Assembly (NCBI RefSeq): GCF_000006565.2
Contig: NC_031479.1
Coordinates: forward strand, 2,816,289-2,880,288
Reading direction: 5' to 3'
Length of the DNA: 64,000 nt
Source: Toxoplasma gondii ME49
Lineage: Eukaryota; Apicomplexa; Conoidasida; Eucoccidiorida; Sarcocystidae
Shown: positions 39,501 through 50,760 of the stretch, piece by piece
Layout: every line of letters starts with the position of its first letter
Numbering within the stretch: the first letter of the stretch is position 1
Program-made: the position numbers and the translations under genes
Notes under the pieces: generated by a model
Databases searched by the model: none
What the model was told of the DNA's origin: nothing
What the model saw: only the letters and a program-made list of their open reading frames with translations

Positions 39501-41067
39501 CTCACAAAAGTGAAACAAGAAAAATCCTTCCCTCGCCCCTCATCGTACCGAAAGGCAAAGTTCCAGACAAATACACACAACAGAAAGGACCCTGGACAAG
39601 CACACACACATGTGGAGATACGCACATATGCATGCGTCGACGATGACAGAGAAGTGAACGCATCCATACATACATACACATATATATATATATATATATA
39701 TATGCACATATACGCAGATACACATATGTAGATAGAGATGGATTGGTCAACATACTGCATCTATGTGTCTGTGAGAGTGAAGACTAAAACACACAGACGG
39801 CAGTGCATACAGATCCACGAAGGAAAGAGAGGAACTTAGATCTTTTCCTTGTCTATACAAAGAATCTATTTTGAAACAAACGGATGCGAAAAGGATCTCG
39901 GAAAGAAGCGAAAAGGACCTCTAGAAGAAGAAAGATCTCTCAAGGGAAAAAGAGATCTTTGAAAGATCTTTTGCAAGAGACTCACGGATCCATTTCTTCC
40001 TTGATGGCAACACTCATGGCCCAAAGGACGCGCGAGGCGCAAAGCATCAGGTCGTCATCGTCGCTGAAGGTGGTGACGGCAGTCTGGATGGCCGACAGCA
40101 CTCCTCGATCCAGTGCATCCAAGGCATTTTCCCTGAAGACGCATTTTGTGAAAAACGCAATTTTCCACGTGTGTAAACGTGTTCATATATCGCTCGAAAA
40201 CTCGAGGCAGACGCCGACGAACGAGGGAATGTCTCCCGCGGGAGGCGTCTACCCCCGCGCGAGTCAAGCTGAGGTGTACATACACTCGACATCCAAAAAA
40301 AGAATCAGGACTTCAAAACTAAAAGACCCCGGAAGACGTCCACATGTTTACGTTTTCCCTCGCATCTCTCGACGTGCGGATCACAACGGTACAGAGATGT
40401 ACCACATTTCCATCTCTGCAGGTGCGAGATCAAAATGGTATACGTAGTGTATAGGTGTGTGCAGTTGTTTGACTCTATGACTGAGGAACTTAATGAAACC
40501 ATTTACGTCACTCATAAAGAACAGAGATTTAGACGACGTGTACGTACTGCGCAGCGAAACCGAGACGCAGATATAGGACGTCAGAGATGCCGATTCACTG
40601 AGAGGAGGAGATGGAGAACTGACCGCAGTCGAGTTTTCACACATCCGCCTCGAGGGGGGGAGAGACATCTGGACAGATCTCTGAATCGCACTTTACTTGA
40701 GGGCAGAACCTTACTGGTAAAGCTGGTTAGACGGACTGCAAAAATCCGCGAGCGAACGCAGTCCGAAAAGCAACATGCGCTTGAACGTTTGGTGTTGGAT
40801 GACCGACTGCACAGCAGTGGCGACCCCCGCGTCGGGGTTACGCTTGACTGAGGACAGAAATCGCAGAAACAGAGACGTTTTCTGAAGGCGAAAAAGGGAA
40901 AACAAAGACGAGGAAAAAGTACATACGGAACAATCGACATCGAACAGGACTAGACACTTCCCCAGATGTGCAGAAGGGGAGAAGAGCGTTACAGCGAGTC
41001 CTTCAGCGTTTCGAAACGCTTCGAAGCATCTTGTGCATCTGCTGGAGATCTCGAAGGTTTCTTTCAT
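24807..41067 (-). CDS. giant armadillo-repeat protein with PH-like C-terminus
   Basis: Exons (minus), all with matched phases: 40847..40715, 40132..39986, 39361..38098, 37489..37261, 36988..36819, 36226..34847, 34390..33607, 33190..33033, 32784..32577, 31990..30946, 30599..30110, 29614..29069, 28323..28218, 27893..27609, 27200..26869, 26373..26289, 25911..25707, 25328..25198, 24961..24807. These encode about 2,616 residues. A further 5' exon, 41067..40927 (MKETFEISS), is possible but its phase does not fit the CAG acceptor at 40848; the true start is open. Most of the protein is armadillo/HEAT-type helical repeats (examples: [39 protein letters not shown]-like words around [14 protein letters not shown]), usually a protein-binding solenoid. 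The last about 190 residues ([58 protein letters not shown]) resemble a PH-type fold, suggesting membrane or scaffold attachment. Family identity beyond ARM repeats is not recognised. Confidence 0.88.
25006..25076. repeat. (TATATACA)n array in last ARM intron
   Basis: About six TATATACA/TACATATA units plus a TA run inside intron 24962-25197. Confidence 0.9.
26550..26656. repeat. compound GTAC/ACAT/TA repeat in ARM intron
   Basis: ACGTACGTAC, ACATACATAC, three CATATACAAA units and (TA)n follow each other inside intron 26374-26868. Confidence 0.9.
28050..28125. repeat. TA-rich microsatellite in ARM intron
   Basis: TACATATA repeats and a (TA)n run in intron 27894-28217. Confidence 0.9.
28540..28735. 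repeat. 190-bp TA-rich satellite-like block in ARM intron
   Basis: The longest TA block in the window: alternating (TA)n, TATATGTATA and TATTTATA words within intron 28324-29068. Confidence 0.95.
30830..30920. repeat. AAGAGAAGAAGAAA purine repeat
   Basis: A tandem-like run with about three near-identical 18-nt AAGAGAAGAAGAAAAGAA units (30869-30918 approximately). In ARM transcript sense it is the polypyrimidine part of intron 30600-30945, close to the 5' side. Confidence 0.8.
31991..32576 (-). other. GC-AG intron of the ARM gene
   Basis: The exon ending at 32577 reads GTGCAG followed by GCAAGT, the classical consensus of a GC 5' splice site. The 3' end is GTCGTCAG before 31990. Splicing joins G + GC into a Gly codon ([15 protein letters not shown]). 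No GT donor near this point gives a matching phase. Confidence 0.8.
32045..32190. repeat. two TA microsatellites in the GC-AG intron
   Basis: TA-rich runs at about 32045-32091 and 32161-32186 inside intron 31991-32576. Confidence 0.9.
33395..33532. repeat. two TA microsatellites in ARM intron
   Basis: TA runs at about 33399-33460 and 33498-33532 within intron 33191-33606. Confidence 0.9.
34391..34846 (-). other. 456-nt ARM intron that is open and in frame
   Basis: GTAAAC donor after 34847 and CACCCGCAG acceptor before 34390, phase 0 on both sides. The intron is exactly 152 codons long and contains no stop in the reading frame, so retention would not truncate the protein. Its translation is low-complexity Arg/Lys/Glu then Ser/Leu/Phe-rich, unlike the flanking ARM repeats, which is why I treat it as an intron. 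Confidence 0.8.
39668..39725. repeat. TA microsatellite in ARM intron
   Basis: ACATAC repeats, (TA)n and CATATACGCAGATAC in intron 39362-39985. Confidence 0.9.
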
Positions 41068-44000
41068 CTCCGCTTGGATGTAAAACTCGACTGCTACCGC
41101 TTTAATTTATCCTAAAATAAAAGTATCAGGGCGAATGAGGAAAAAGGGTGACCTACGCACGCAAAGGAAAAACCACCACGTGGAACACCCACGTCTCCGT
41201 GTCAAAACAGGAGCAAAGATTCGGAGGAAAAACGATAAAAAAAACGAAAGAGCCGCAAAGGAAAAAGTGGAGTCGGAAAAAGAGAGGAAAGAAAAGACGA
41301 GACAACGCGAGACAGACTCCGACCGACAAGAGCAACACAGCGTTAGACAACATGTTTTGAGGTGTACGCGGAGACAAAGGGTAGACAGAGAAACAAAGAG
41401 ACACTAAAAAGAGGTGCAGACATTGTGGACAGAGGAAAAGTTCTTGCATCTAGCACACGGAACCGAGTGGTCTTGGAAATTCAGCAAAAGGTTAAACGAA
41501 GACTGGGTGCCTTAGTGGAACGCGTTCTTACAACCAATGTACGCGTTCGGCTATGAAACTCAACTCCAAATCTTTCCCAGAAAGGACTTTTTAAACCCAG
41601 TGGAGTGTCTACAAGTGCGATGATCTACACACATGTCTCAGAGAGGCGAAGTAGAGAACGCGCATCTGATTAATATAGTACAGCGCGCACGAGACCGCAC
41701 CCCAGATAAATAAATACATCTTGAATAACTGTTCATTAGCGGCTAGGTGACAATCAAACATTTCAGTTGGGATGGGGCATGTGTGACCGGAAACGGAAGA
41801 GGCGCGAACAGCCGACGGTCGCCGAAAAATGTCGAATCTATCTCTCTCTATATATATAGTCGAGTTTTTTCGAGAGACAGGGATTTGAAAATGTCTGAAC
41901 GATCACCTGCCCGACGGCAGAAAGTCCTTCAAAAGGTATAGAGCTAACGTTTGTGGTTGTAGAGGCATTACGCTATCTCTGGGCTGTACGATATAGGCGC
42001 CTTTCGGCTTGTGAACCCTAAACCAGTAGTCCAACTCGTAGTATATTCTACCCAGAGAAACGAGCGGGCATCCAGCGTCTCGCGGCCATGTTTTTAGCGA
42101 GAAAAGACACAAGAAGACTCCGAAGAGGACTGGGGAATATTCGGGCTGGCACAAGTAGCACAGAATCGAATACCGCGGGTAAGAGCCGAGTTTTCTGAGG
42201 TCCACGCGCAGATAGAAAAGTACCTTTTCCAATCGCCATGATGCAGAGAACACGGCGAGCCTGGTTGTTTCAGCAAAGAAGGAAACGGTTGAAAGAAAAT
42301 GCAGTTTCCGAAAAGGAAAGAAATCGTCCAGGTCTTGAGACTGAAGTTGGGTCTTGGCTGGACTACAGGTGGCGCGGCATTTCTTGTGACAAGCTGCTGC
42401 TGGAGAACGACGTGTTCCGTAGTGAAGCGGACGAAAAATGCCGAAATACTTTTCGTCAGAAGGTCCAAGAGCGCGACGTGAAAACTTTGAGATGCTTGCG
42501 TTTTCGTGGGTTGACGTTTGCAAGTTTACGAACACAAGAGCGACAAAACCTCGACGACGGTACCCCGCCAGGCGAGGTACGGAAGGGAAACGAGAAACGC
42601 GTTTTGTTCTAACGATGAAGGTGGTTTCGAGACGCCCAGATCTTTCGTTAGCGAAAGAACACCCCCCAAAAATTGCCCAGAAACCGTTACTAGGTCTCGG
42701 CTTGCGAACTTTTAACGCGACATACACGTGGATAATTTTCTGCCGCGGGCGGGACGCTGTTGGCTTCCGAGAGTCTGCACTGCTCGGCGTACTTGTCAAC
42801 GTACGAGAATGGAAAACCAATCGGTGTCGAGATATAGAGCACCTTTTTCACGTGCAGAGCAACGCAGCGCATTACTACACAGAATTCGCTCGGCGATTCG
42901 CGGCGACCGGCCTTTGGAAAACGGCGAGCGTACCTTGCGTGTGCCAAGCAGTCCATACGGACGCGAATCGGAAGCTCGGCCCAGGCAGCCAAGCACTGCT
43001 CGTTCTGCGTCGTTGAGTACCTTACCGCTCGACAGCCGGCAGCGCTTCTCCCCACCCTCCGCTTTCTCTTGCATGTAGACAGCCGCGGCGCTGGTATTCG
43101 CCTTCAGCCCAACAGGGAAGGCGGCAGGCCGTAGCCCGAAGATTCGCCGCAGGAAAACTCGGCGCAGCGGAAGATGTGTTTTTCTTCAGCTGAGCAGCCG
43201 CGGAAATCTTCGAAACGCAGCCAGACGCAGGCTGCAACGGCAGATTCTGCAACCGTGTCAGGCTCTAAAGCGCTTCCAAAAGCAGGAAGCCACCCCTAAG
43301 AAAAGGCGAAATGGCGCCGACGGCGTTTCCCCTCGCGCCAACGGCGTTCGTGTGGAAGACGCGATTCGGATCCGCCGTTCACAAAACCAGAAGGCAAGTG
43401 TGTGTCTGCCGCCGGTGGAAAAACGGCGACACAAGTGGTGTGTAGCCGCCTGTGGTGACATCGCAGGTCCACGCAGTTTCCTGTCATCTGCGTGACACCG
43501 TTTCTGTGCAGTTTCTGTCCGGAACCTGGGATTTTTGAGTTTCGCGGCAGAACGGGCTCATAGGACCCGTTTTTCTACACTCCCATGAAGAGTAGAGTCA
43601 CGACAGATGGATCACGAGCGTGTATAAATCCAGATACCGCCCGGCTGACGCTGAGGAGTCCGTGGTTTCTAGCGTAGGGGCGGTGCCATATACTGTGGCT
43701 GGTCACGGAGGCTGCTTCTCGACGTACCTTCCTTGTCAACCGGGAAAACGAGCAGCGTATAAGCTTTCATGTAGTCGGAACAATATAGTATGGGTCAGCG
43801 AGGAAACGTAGCGTCCATAGAGCACTTGTTGTGTCTGTAGTAAAAGGATGGTTTAGCTGGACGTGCATCAACGGGCAAAACCTTACAAGGCATTAAGCAT
43901 GCAAGGTCGCCCAAGAGGTGCTCCGCGAAAAGCGATCAGGTGTCCGATCGGGTGACAATAAGCGGGCAGGACTAGTTATATATAGGCATATATACATTGA

Positions 44001-45866
44001 ATGCAGGAAGCCGTGAACAAGAGGCTAAATAAGCGGGACTCCTGCGAAACCATTCGACAGAGCCAGTGCGATTTGGTCCCCTGAGAAGATCGCCAGTCTA
44101 ATTTGAAATATCTTCTCCGATGTTAAGACGCAATGCACCCCTGATGCAAGACAACTGTAAGCCCTTGGCAAATAGTCCTGTCAGGTCATGCACGCTGACT
44201 GCAAGTCAGCGAACCATGCGTATGGTCTCAACGAGGCGGCATTTTTTGTGTAATTTCCACTTCGTTACGCAGTGCCACCGGCTCTCATACGCAAACACAT
44301 GGTATCCATGAAAAAATGTGGTGCGTCAGTGTCAGAATTGCGCCGTGGGAAGACACAAGAAGAAACTGCCCAATCGTGAATATAGTCTGCAGCCTAGTTG
44401 GTAACAAGGACTCGCGTCAAGTCAGCTTTCGGGAGTTTCTAAATGGCCAAGCTTCAGGACCCGTGAACCGCTTCCCTTGCATGTTTGACAGTGTCATCGG
44501 AGCGGGACAATGCTAGGCAACAGCAGATCGACCCTCGAAGCCCCCTCCATGTGGAGCCTCGTGAGAAACGTGAAGCTCATTGGAAAAATCGCGAAAAAAT
44601 TGGAAACACGATATCGCCGTTCATCCAGTCCGCCGTGTGGCCGGGCTTGTCAGTCTGTTGAATCGTCATTCCGGCAATTCAGCACAACTTATTTGCTTCA
44701 GGAGACGTGTTGGTTCGCCCTATCTGCTTACGGCATACTGATGCGTTTTCGCCTGATGATGCAGCAGTAGAGATGTATAGCTATCAACAAAAACAGAGGT
44801 TCTCCTCGATTGACACGACTTCTCGCCAATATCGTTTCTTTGAGCGATCCTCGCTCCGAGTGCTGGAACGGAGTTCCGTGTTCGACCTGTGAAGATCGAT
44901 TCTAGAACTTTTTGACTTCGACGCAGAGGGCGCCGTACCAATTAGTCCACGGTGAGAGGTAAGCGTAGTCTTCCAGGAATGAGAGCAAAATCCCCGAAAG
45001 ATCGACGGAACTTCGCCGTCTTGATCGCTGACTCGAAGCCAGTGTCCGGATCATAAAAAGCTGCGCATGCAGCTTTTCTTGTAAACGCCCCTCAAAGATC
45101 CCACAGCTGCGAATAAGCCCTCCGATACTTTTGCAAATTGGCCTGACAGAAAAGTTGAGGCGTTTGCCTTTGACGGTTTTTGTCTCCGTTACCATCACGA
45201 TATGGACTCGTCTGGCAACCTGCTTTGAGTCTTGTTTCCTCACATCAACTACGACGCAAATCTTGTCGCTTGTCCTGTTGAACTATTTGCTGGCTTTAGG
45301 CGAGTTGTTATTTCACTCGGCGAAGCAGTGCGAACCCCGTCACACTGATATTTTGATGAACTGCGTCTCCCAGTGTCTGAACCCGACGAAGCATGGTTTT
45401 CTAATGCTAGCCTTGCTCCGATGAAGCCTTCCGCCCCTAAGAGACTAAGAACCGACTAATGCGATGACTTTGATGCTCGTCTCACCAAAGAGTTGTGAAG
45501 AAGCAATCCAGTATCGTCATTTTGTATACTCGCCTGGAGGAAGGACCCACGCCGCTCAGGGTTGTGAATCGCTACGTACAGTGCCGTCTTGTTGAAAACT
45601 CTTGGTACGACAGAAGCCAACAACGTCAGCGTAGGGGTACACGAGTGTTTTGTTTTCCAGCGGAATGGACCAAGACAGAAAAATGACGCATGATAAGCGA
45701 CAGCCGTTTCTGGGGCGGTAAACGCTTGTCAGTTCCTCTTGATACCAGCACCGCTACCCATTTTGTCAGTTGGGTCCACCGTAGTATCATCTTGGTACCA
45801 AGGTACACGTGGAATGTGTTTTTTTGCCGGTTACTCTGAAACGTCAGTGTAAAATGAGATTGAAGA
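41068..45866. other. 4.8-kb region without a firm gene
   Basis: Lies between the divergent ARM (-) and Rab-like (+) genes and should contain both promoters. It holds a minus-strand frame open at 41903-42820 (305 codons), plus-strand frames at 42238-42612 and 42438-43016, and a plus-strand block at 43190-43495 preceded by GTTTTTCTTCAG. None could be joined into a gene with consistent splice phases. Confidence 0.4.
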
Positions 45867-48226
45867 ATGGGAACCGCGAGCTCCAAAACGCAGGACGGCT
45901 TCCCACAGCGGATGCCAGAAGTGCCAGAGTTCCCTCTGAAAGCGATTCTCCTCGGAAGTCCGTTCAGTGGCCGTTCATGCGTGTTCGACCGGTAGGTCCC
46001 GCAAGACCGCTGAAGGGAGTACTTTGATACCCATTTCGTTCAGCAGAGTGAAATCGACACAGAAAACTTGGAAGCAAGCCAAGAGATGTACTGAATATCG
46101 ATTTGCGTTTTTAAAGCAGCGCGAAAATAGCAAGCAACAAAGCAGCAGCCCCCAAAACAACCGGGTGCTGTCGCCATACCAAACTTGCCTCGCTGCGTTG
46201 TTCGTATCGAACTCTACCATCCCACCTTCGAGTTTGTTTAACCTTCCTGCACAAGTAAATGCAACAGTGTGGTGCACACTAATTCACGTTTCAAGACGAA
46301 GGTGCAGCGTGGATTTAAGACATCATGAACTGGTCCTCCGAAAGTGCAGCTACTGCGGAATGTCTATCCAGGAAGAGACTGAGCGGTTTAGTGAACCCGA
46401 ATGTGGCATGTCGCGTTCGATGCTTTCATTGACGCCATCAAAAGATGCCAATATCTCTTCACCGCTTCTACGGTCTTCGATCAAAAATTCTCGTGCAAGA
46501 CCGTAGCCAACTGCGACTATGTTTAGCACTGTTTGTTCTCCACGACTTGTCAGGTACATTAATAACAGGTTTGACTACCAAAGCACTACCAGTCCGTCCA
46601 GCCTTCGGATTGGTACCAAGGTCTGGCTTCTGTCTGATCCAACGGCTGGCATTGCTTTCCTCAATCTGTGGGACACACCACGCGAGGTTAGCTACGACAC
46701 ACTTCTTGAATGTATCCACGTATAATCCGTTCTCTTCGAAATAGACTATTAAATCGACCAGCTTTTGGAGCTTTTGACCTGCCCTCCGACCGCTCCCCCC
46801 ATGAACCGCCCAACACTAGAAGGTGCACATGCACGAGAGCAACTGCCTGTTCAGAGAGCGTCCTTTTCGTTAGAATACTTTCTTGGAACTCCCGTCTCGA
46901 ACTTCAGCGACAAACTGTACCGGCATGCGGCTCACAATTCCCTTGCACCCCAAGTTTTAAAGATTCTTCAGTTGGCAGTTGGGGAATTGCCACTCCCGCG
47001 GCCATTAAAGGTGGATTCTGTACCGTTGAGTCCTCCTTAAGGGTACTACAGAGACACTACCGCAATTGGCACTGAACACGTCGAAGACTGTTTATCAGTT
47101 TCCCACTGTCAAGTCATTAAAACGCGAGCAGCGCGCTCGGGTTTGAGATGCGGCCCACCAGTAAACGCTGAAGCGACTGCTTCCTTTCTTATGTTAAGTA
47201 GCGCAAACAGTGAACAGAAAAACAAGTATAGCAGGAACGAATCTCGGTCACCGTGTCTGCTTCTTGGAACGCACGTATTCTAGAGTCAATTTCGCGTGTT
47301 ATGCTCGTCAGGTTTCTCCCAAGACAGGCGGACCGGGATTCTGGGCTGGTGCCAAGATTATTTTCATTTGCGTGAGCGGCAAAGAGGTGACGAATGTTGA
47401 AGATGAAGTGGTCAAATGGACGACTTCGTCTGTCGTACGCCGCGCGTACGAAAAAGACGGAGCCATCGTCTGCGTTCTGATCACGAAGGCGGACGCACTT
47501 CAGGAAACGCAGCAACTGACAATAACGGAAGCCATGAATCGTCTTATCCGTACTCCCGGCCTCGCTGTGGACACGTGGACATTCTGTTCTGCAAAAGACA
47601 CGAGAGGTGCGCCTTCTTTATGAGAAAGGACCCACGCTGTCTGCGGCGTTGTCGCACTCGTATTGCTCGCATCTGGTGCTGTGGTTCAACAATAGCAGTG
47701 GGCATTGTATGGTAGCCTTCTTTCTGAACAGGATTAACAAGAAAAGCCGGGCCGCAGAGAAAGGGGGGCAACGCTGAGCCTGTCGTATGGTAATTGACTA
47801 CGAACAAGAGCTGTACCTGGGAATTCGTTTTGTGCTTCGCGACCTATTAACGTAGCAGAATCGACGAAAAAGGACGGGTTGAAAGCTAGACTTTGGAAAA
47901 TGCCCACCTTTCTGAATGTCTTACAATGCCAAAACAGTGAACATCCAACCCTGTTGTGTGACTGTCTCTATTGACTGTCTACAGGGCTTCAGGGGGCGCA
48001 AGATGTAATTAAACTTCTTTTCTACGAGCATGTGAAGAATGAAGCTAGAAGGAAGAGAAGGGAACGCAGAAATTCACGAACTCCCAGGTCGTTTGTTGGC
48101 GCATCTGAGACGATCCGCCAGTCGATTGTGAGCCTGGCAACACGGACCTATGAAGCGTCGCTCAAGGAGATGGCGAAAAGCGAAAACAAGGATCGGGAGC
48201 GGAGCCATCATGTCTTCATGCAGTGA
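45867..48226 (+). CDS. divergent Rab-like small GTPase (possible pseudo-GTPase)
   Basis: Join 45867..45991, 46554..46686, 47312..47606, 47985..48226; 264 residues, all GT-AG with matching phases. The fold order is that of Rab/Ras: G1 LKAILLGSPFSGRS (residues 24-37), then CVFDRYINNRFDYQST with Rab7-like spacing, G3 FLNLWDTPRE, the beta-4 strand AKIIFICVSG, G4 VCVLITKAD and G5 FCSAK. Key residues differ: the P-loop Lys (GxxxxGKS) is Arg, switch II reads WDTPRE instead of WDTAGQE so the catalytic Gln is absent, and G4 is TKAD instead of NKxD. The N-terminus MGTASSK fits the N-myristoylation pattern (Gly2, Ser6, Lys7). The C-terminus is long, basic (RRKRRERRNSR) and ends VFMQ with no prenylatable Cys. 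Likely a membrane-associated GTPase-like protein with weak or no GTP hydrolysis; this is inference. Confidence 0.8.
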
Positions 48227-50760
48227 TCAAACTGGGTGATTTGTCAGAGCTGTTTCAAGCTTCCCGCGTGTTGCGAGTCTGTCCGGAAACCGGGAAGACT
48301 CCTGGAGCGCTCGAAACGCTCACCACCACAAACGCTTTTATCTGGACATCTATTTCTCAAGAAAAGGAGCTTCTGGACTGCCTCACAGCAACACCCAAAG
48401 TGTAGAGCCTATTGATGCAGCAGCGGATTCTTAGCAAGAAGCTGACGAGAAACAACAAACGCTGGTATGACCGACAGAATAAACAGAAACGTGGAAAAGC
48501 ACATACGAGAGCTGTCTGTGGGATCCTGCGTCAAAGAACAAGAATCTTGTCAAGTGACCCTTCAGATACGCTCTGCACCAGGAAACCTTGCTGCTGAGGA
48601 CAGGAGCCTACGTTGCTACACAGAATATCTAAGCAGACCAAATTCTCCCAAGAAAACAACCTCATCATGCACTTATGGACAGCAGCGTGACACCGGAACA
48701 AAGTTTCCCTACGGTCGCTTCTTCGATTTTTTTGTCAGAACGGGTCGACGGCCCCTCGTTCTGGTCGCCCGTCACATGCCAGGGATAGCTAGTTAGGATC
48801 ACGGTTTGAGGCAGCATGACATCAGCTGTCCTAAAACAGGTTCTGTGTGCTCACTCGGATTTAGACTGCTCCATTTAACGAGAGACACAAAGCAGCTGCA
48901 GTTTTTTCAGATCGCGAGTCTGTGCACTCGGCAGGTCCTTTTCAGAGCAGTCGAAAGCATGCGAGAATCCCTGCTTGTCTGGGTGCAAGAAAGCTGGAGC
49001 AACATTGTGAGGAGCAGGCATTTATTAATCATTCCTTGGCAGATCGTTTTTACTCTCCTCCTCAAACTGATTCGTAGGGGTCCCGCCTTTGCACAGGAAA
49101 CGCCTATTTTGGGGACCCCTCTCGTGTTTAGATACACTCCAGAAACATCTAAAACGTCGTCTCTCAGGCAGGTCTTTGTTCAAAAGCGCATCCACCTTCC
49201 ACTGTGTTAGCCTGCCCGTCTCTGAGTAGGACTACCGCTTTCATATCGTTGATTCATGCTTCATCAATGAACATTAAGAGGGGAACAATCGACAAAAGAA
49301 GACGCATGCCCCGCATTCTGTGCTCTACCAAGAGGGGTGAGAGCACACTCCAGTGCACGGCATTCAAAGAGCTCCCACCAAAGTTGGTTGGCAGTCCCGC
49401 GGTTCCCCAGGAACAGAGAAACGCGACTCAGATGGAGTTTTACTCTCTTTGAAAGACTGTGCCCATTCTGTGGCACGGATCATCGCAGATACAAAAAACA
49501 ATTCCTCGGAGCGTGGGCATTGGCACTCACCGAGCTGTCCGAGGCAGACCCGTACCGCAGCGACTTTCAGAGGTCACGAAAAAGCAAGAATGTCGGTGAC
49601 AACAGTGCCATTTCCTTCAAGAAACCCTGACTCACTCCTCGTTTAACAGAATGCCACACGTGTGACAGCTGAACGCCGCCACAAACCAAAGGTGGCATCG
49701 GCTGCCGCGGCGTCTGCTCGTCAACTAGCTGTCTTGTTTCCGCGATCAGTGCAGACTGCGTGCCTTAGACTTTACCCATCCGGTGCGATTTTCCTGTCTT
49801 TTCCCCTTTCTGCTCGACTGAAAGATCTCCAAAACTCCACAGAGTGAAACACCAGCCAAAAAGAACTCGACAACCCTAGGACCACGAGCGCGTGCAGGGC
49901 GAGGTTGTGCGCGTGCTCGCGACTTCGCCAGCACTTTTCCCGGTCACCGCCGCGAAAGTACAGTCAGTATTTTTCGAACTGCGCGCATGCATCTGTTTCT
50001 CCCAGCGTGGGTCCTGAGAGATCTGTCACCGACTTTTCCACTCCTTTGCGGTTTCAGTTTTCGTCAAAAGCGAACTAGAGGCTTTTTCGGGCGACTTTGG
50101 CACTCGCCTCCTGAACGACCGTTTCTGCCGGCACACACGACGCTCTGTTGATGGTGGTTCTCTCTAAGATCTGTAGACACATGTACTTTTGTATATGTAT
50201 GGCTGTGACTGTAAATATCTTTCAGCACACTCTGTTCAGCGGAAAAGAGTGAACGCGGTCGTCTTCCGGTTTTCCGTGTAAGTCTGCGGTTTCTCCCGCG
50301 TTCCGCAAAGAGACGAGAGCGACAGACACAGGCCTTCACCAAAGGAGGTGAAGGATGCTTTCCACTGCCAAGCAGACTTCGAAGACAGACGCGAGTCGCC
50401 TCTACACCGCCTTACGCATGCACGTCCCTGCAAGTGTGCATTTCGTTTTCTCCATCAAAGGACCTGCAGCCACTGACAGGGAAGAATCGGGAAGAAGTTG
50501 GTTCACCGCTAAAGAGAGATCGACGACGGTCTTCTGAAAAGGAAGCGAATACACGTTGAGTGGGAGGGAACGCGAAGGAAAGAACTACGACGAGACTGGG
50601 GGACGGAGTGCCACTGGAAGCAACATGGTCCCCTAGCTCGCTGGACCGACACCTGGTTGTCGCCCACAAGGGTGCTGAGTCTTCCCTGCATCTACACGCA
50701 GCCATATGCATGTCTCCTGATTGAAGCGAATCTCGCACCATTGCTGTGCAAGTCTTAAAA
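48227..50760. other. intergenic region, same-strand genes on both sides
   Basis: Should hold the 3' UTR of the Rab-like gene and the promoter/5' UTR of the PUB-domain gene. The frames present are short and show no splice-consistent chain; I see no gene. Confidence 0.5.
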
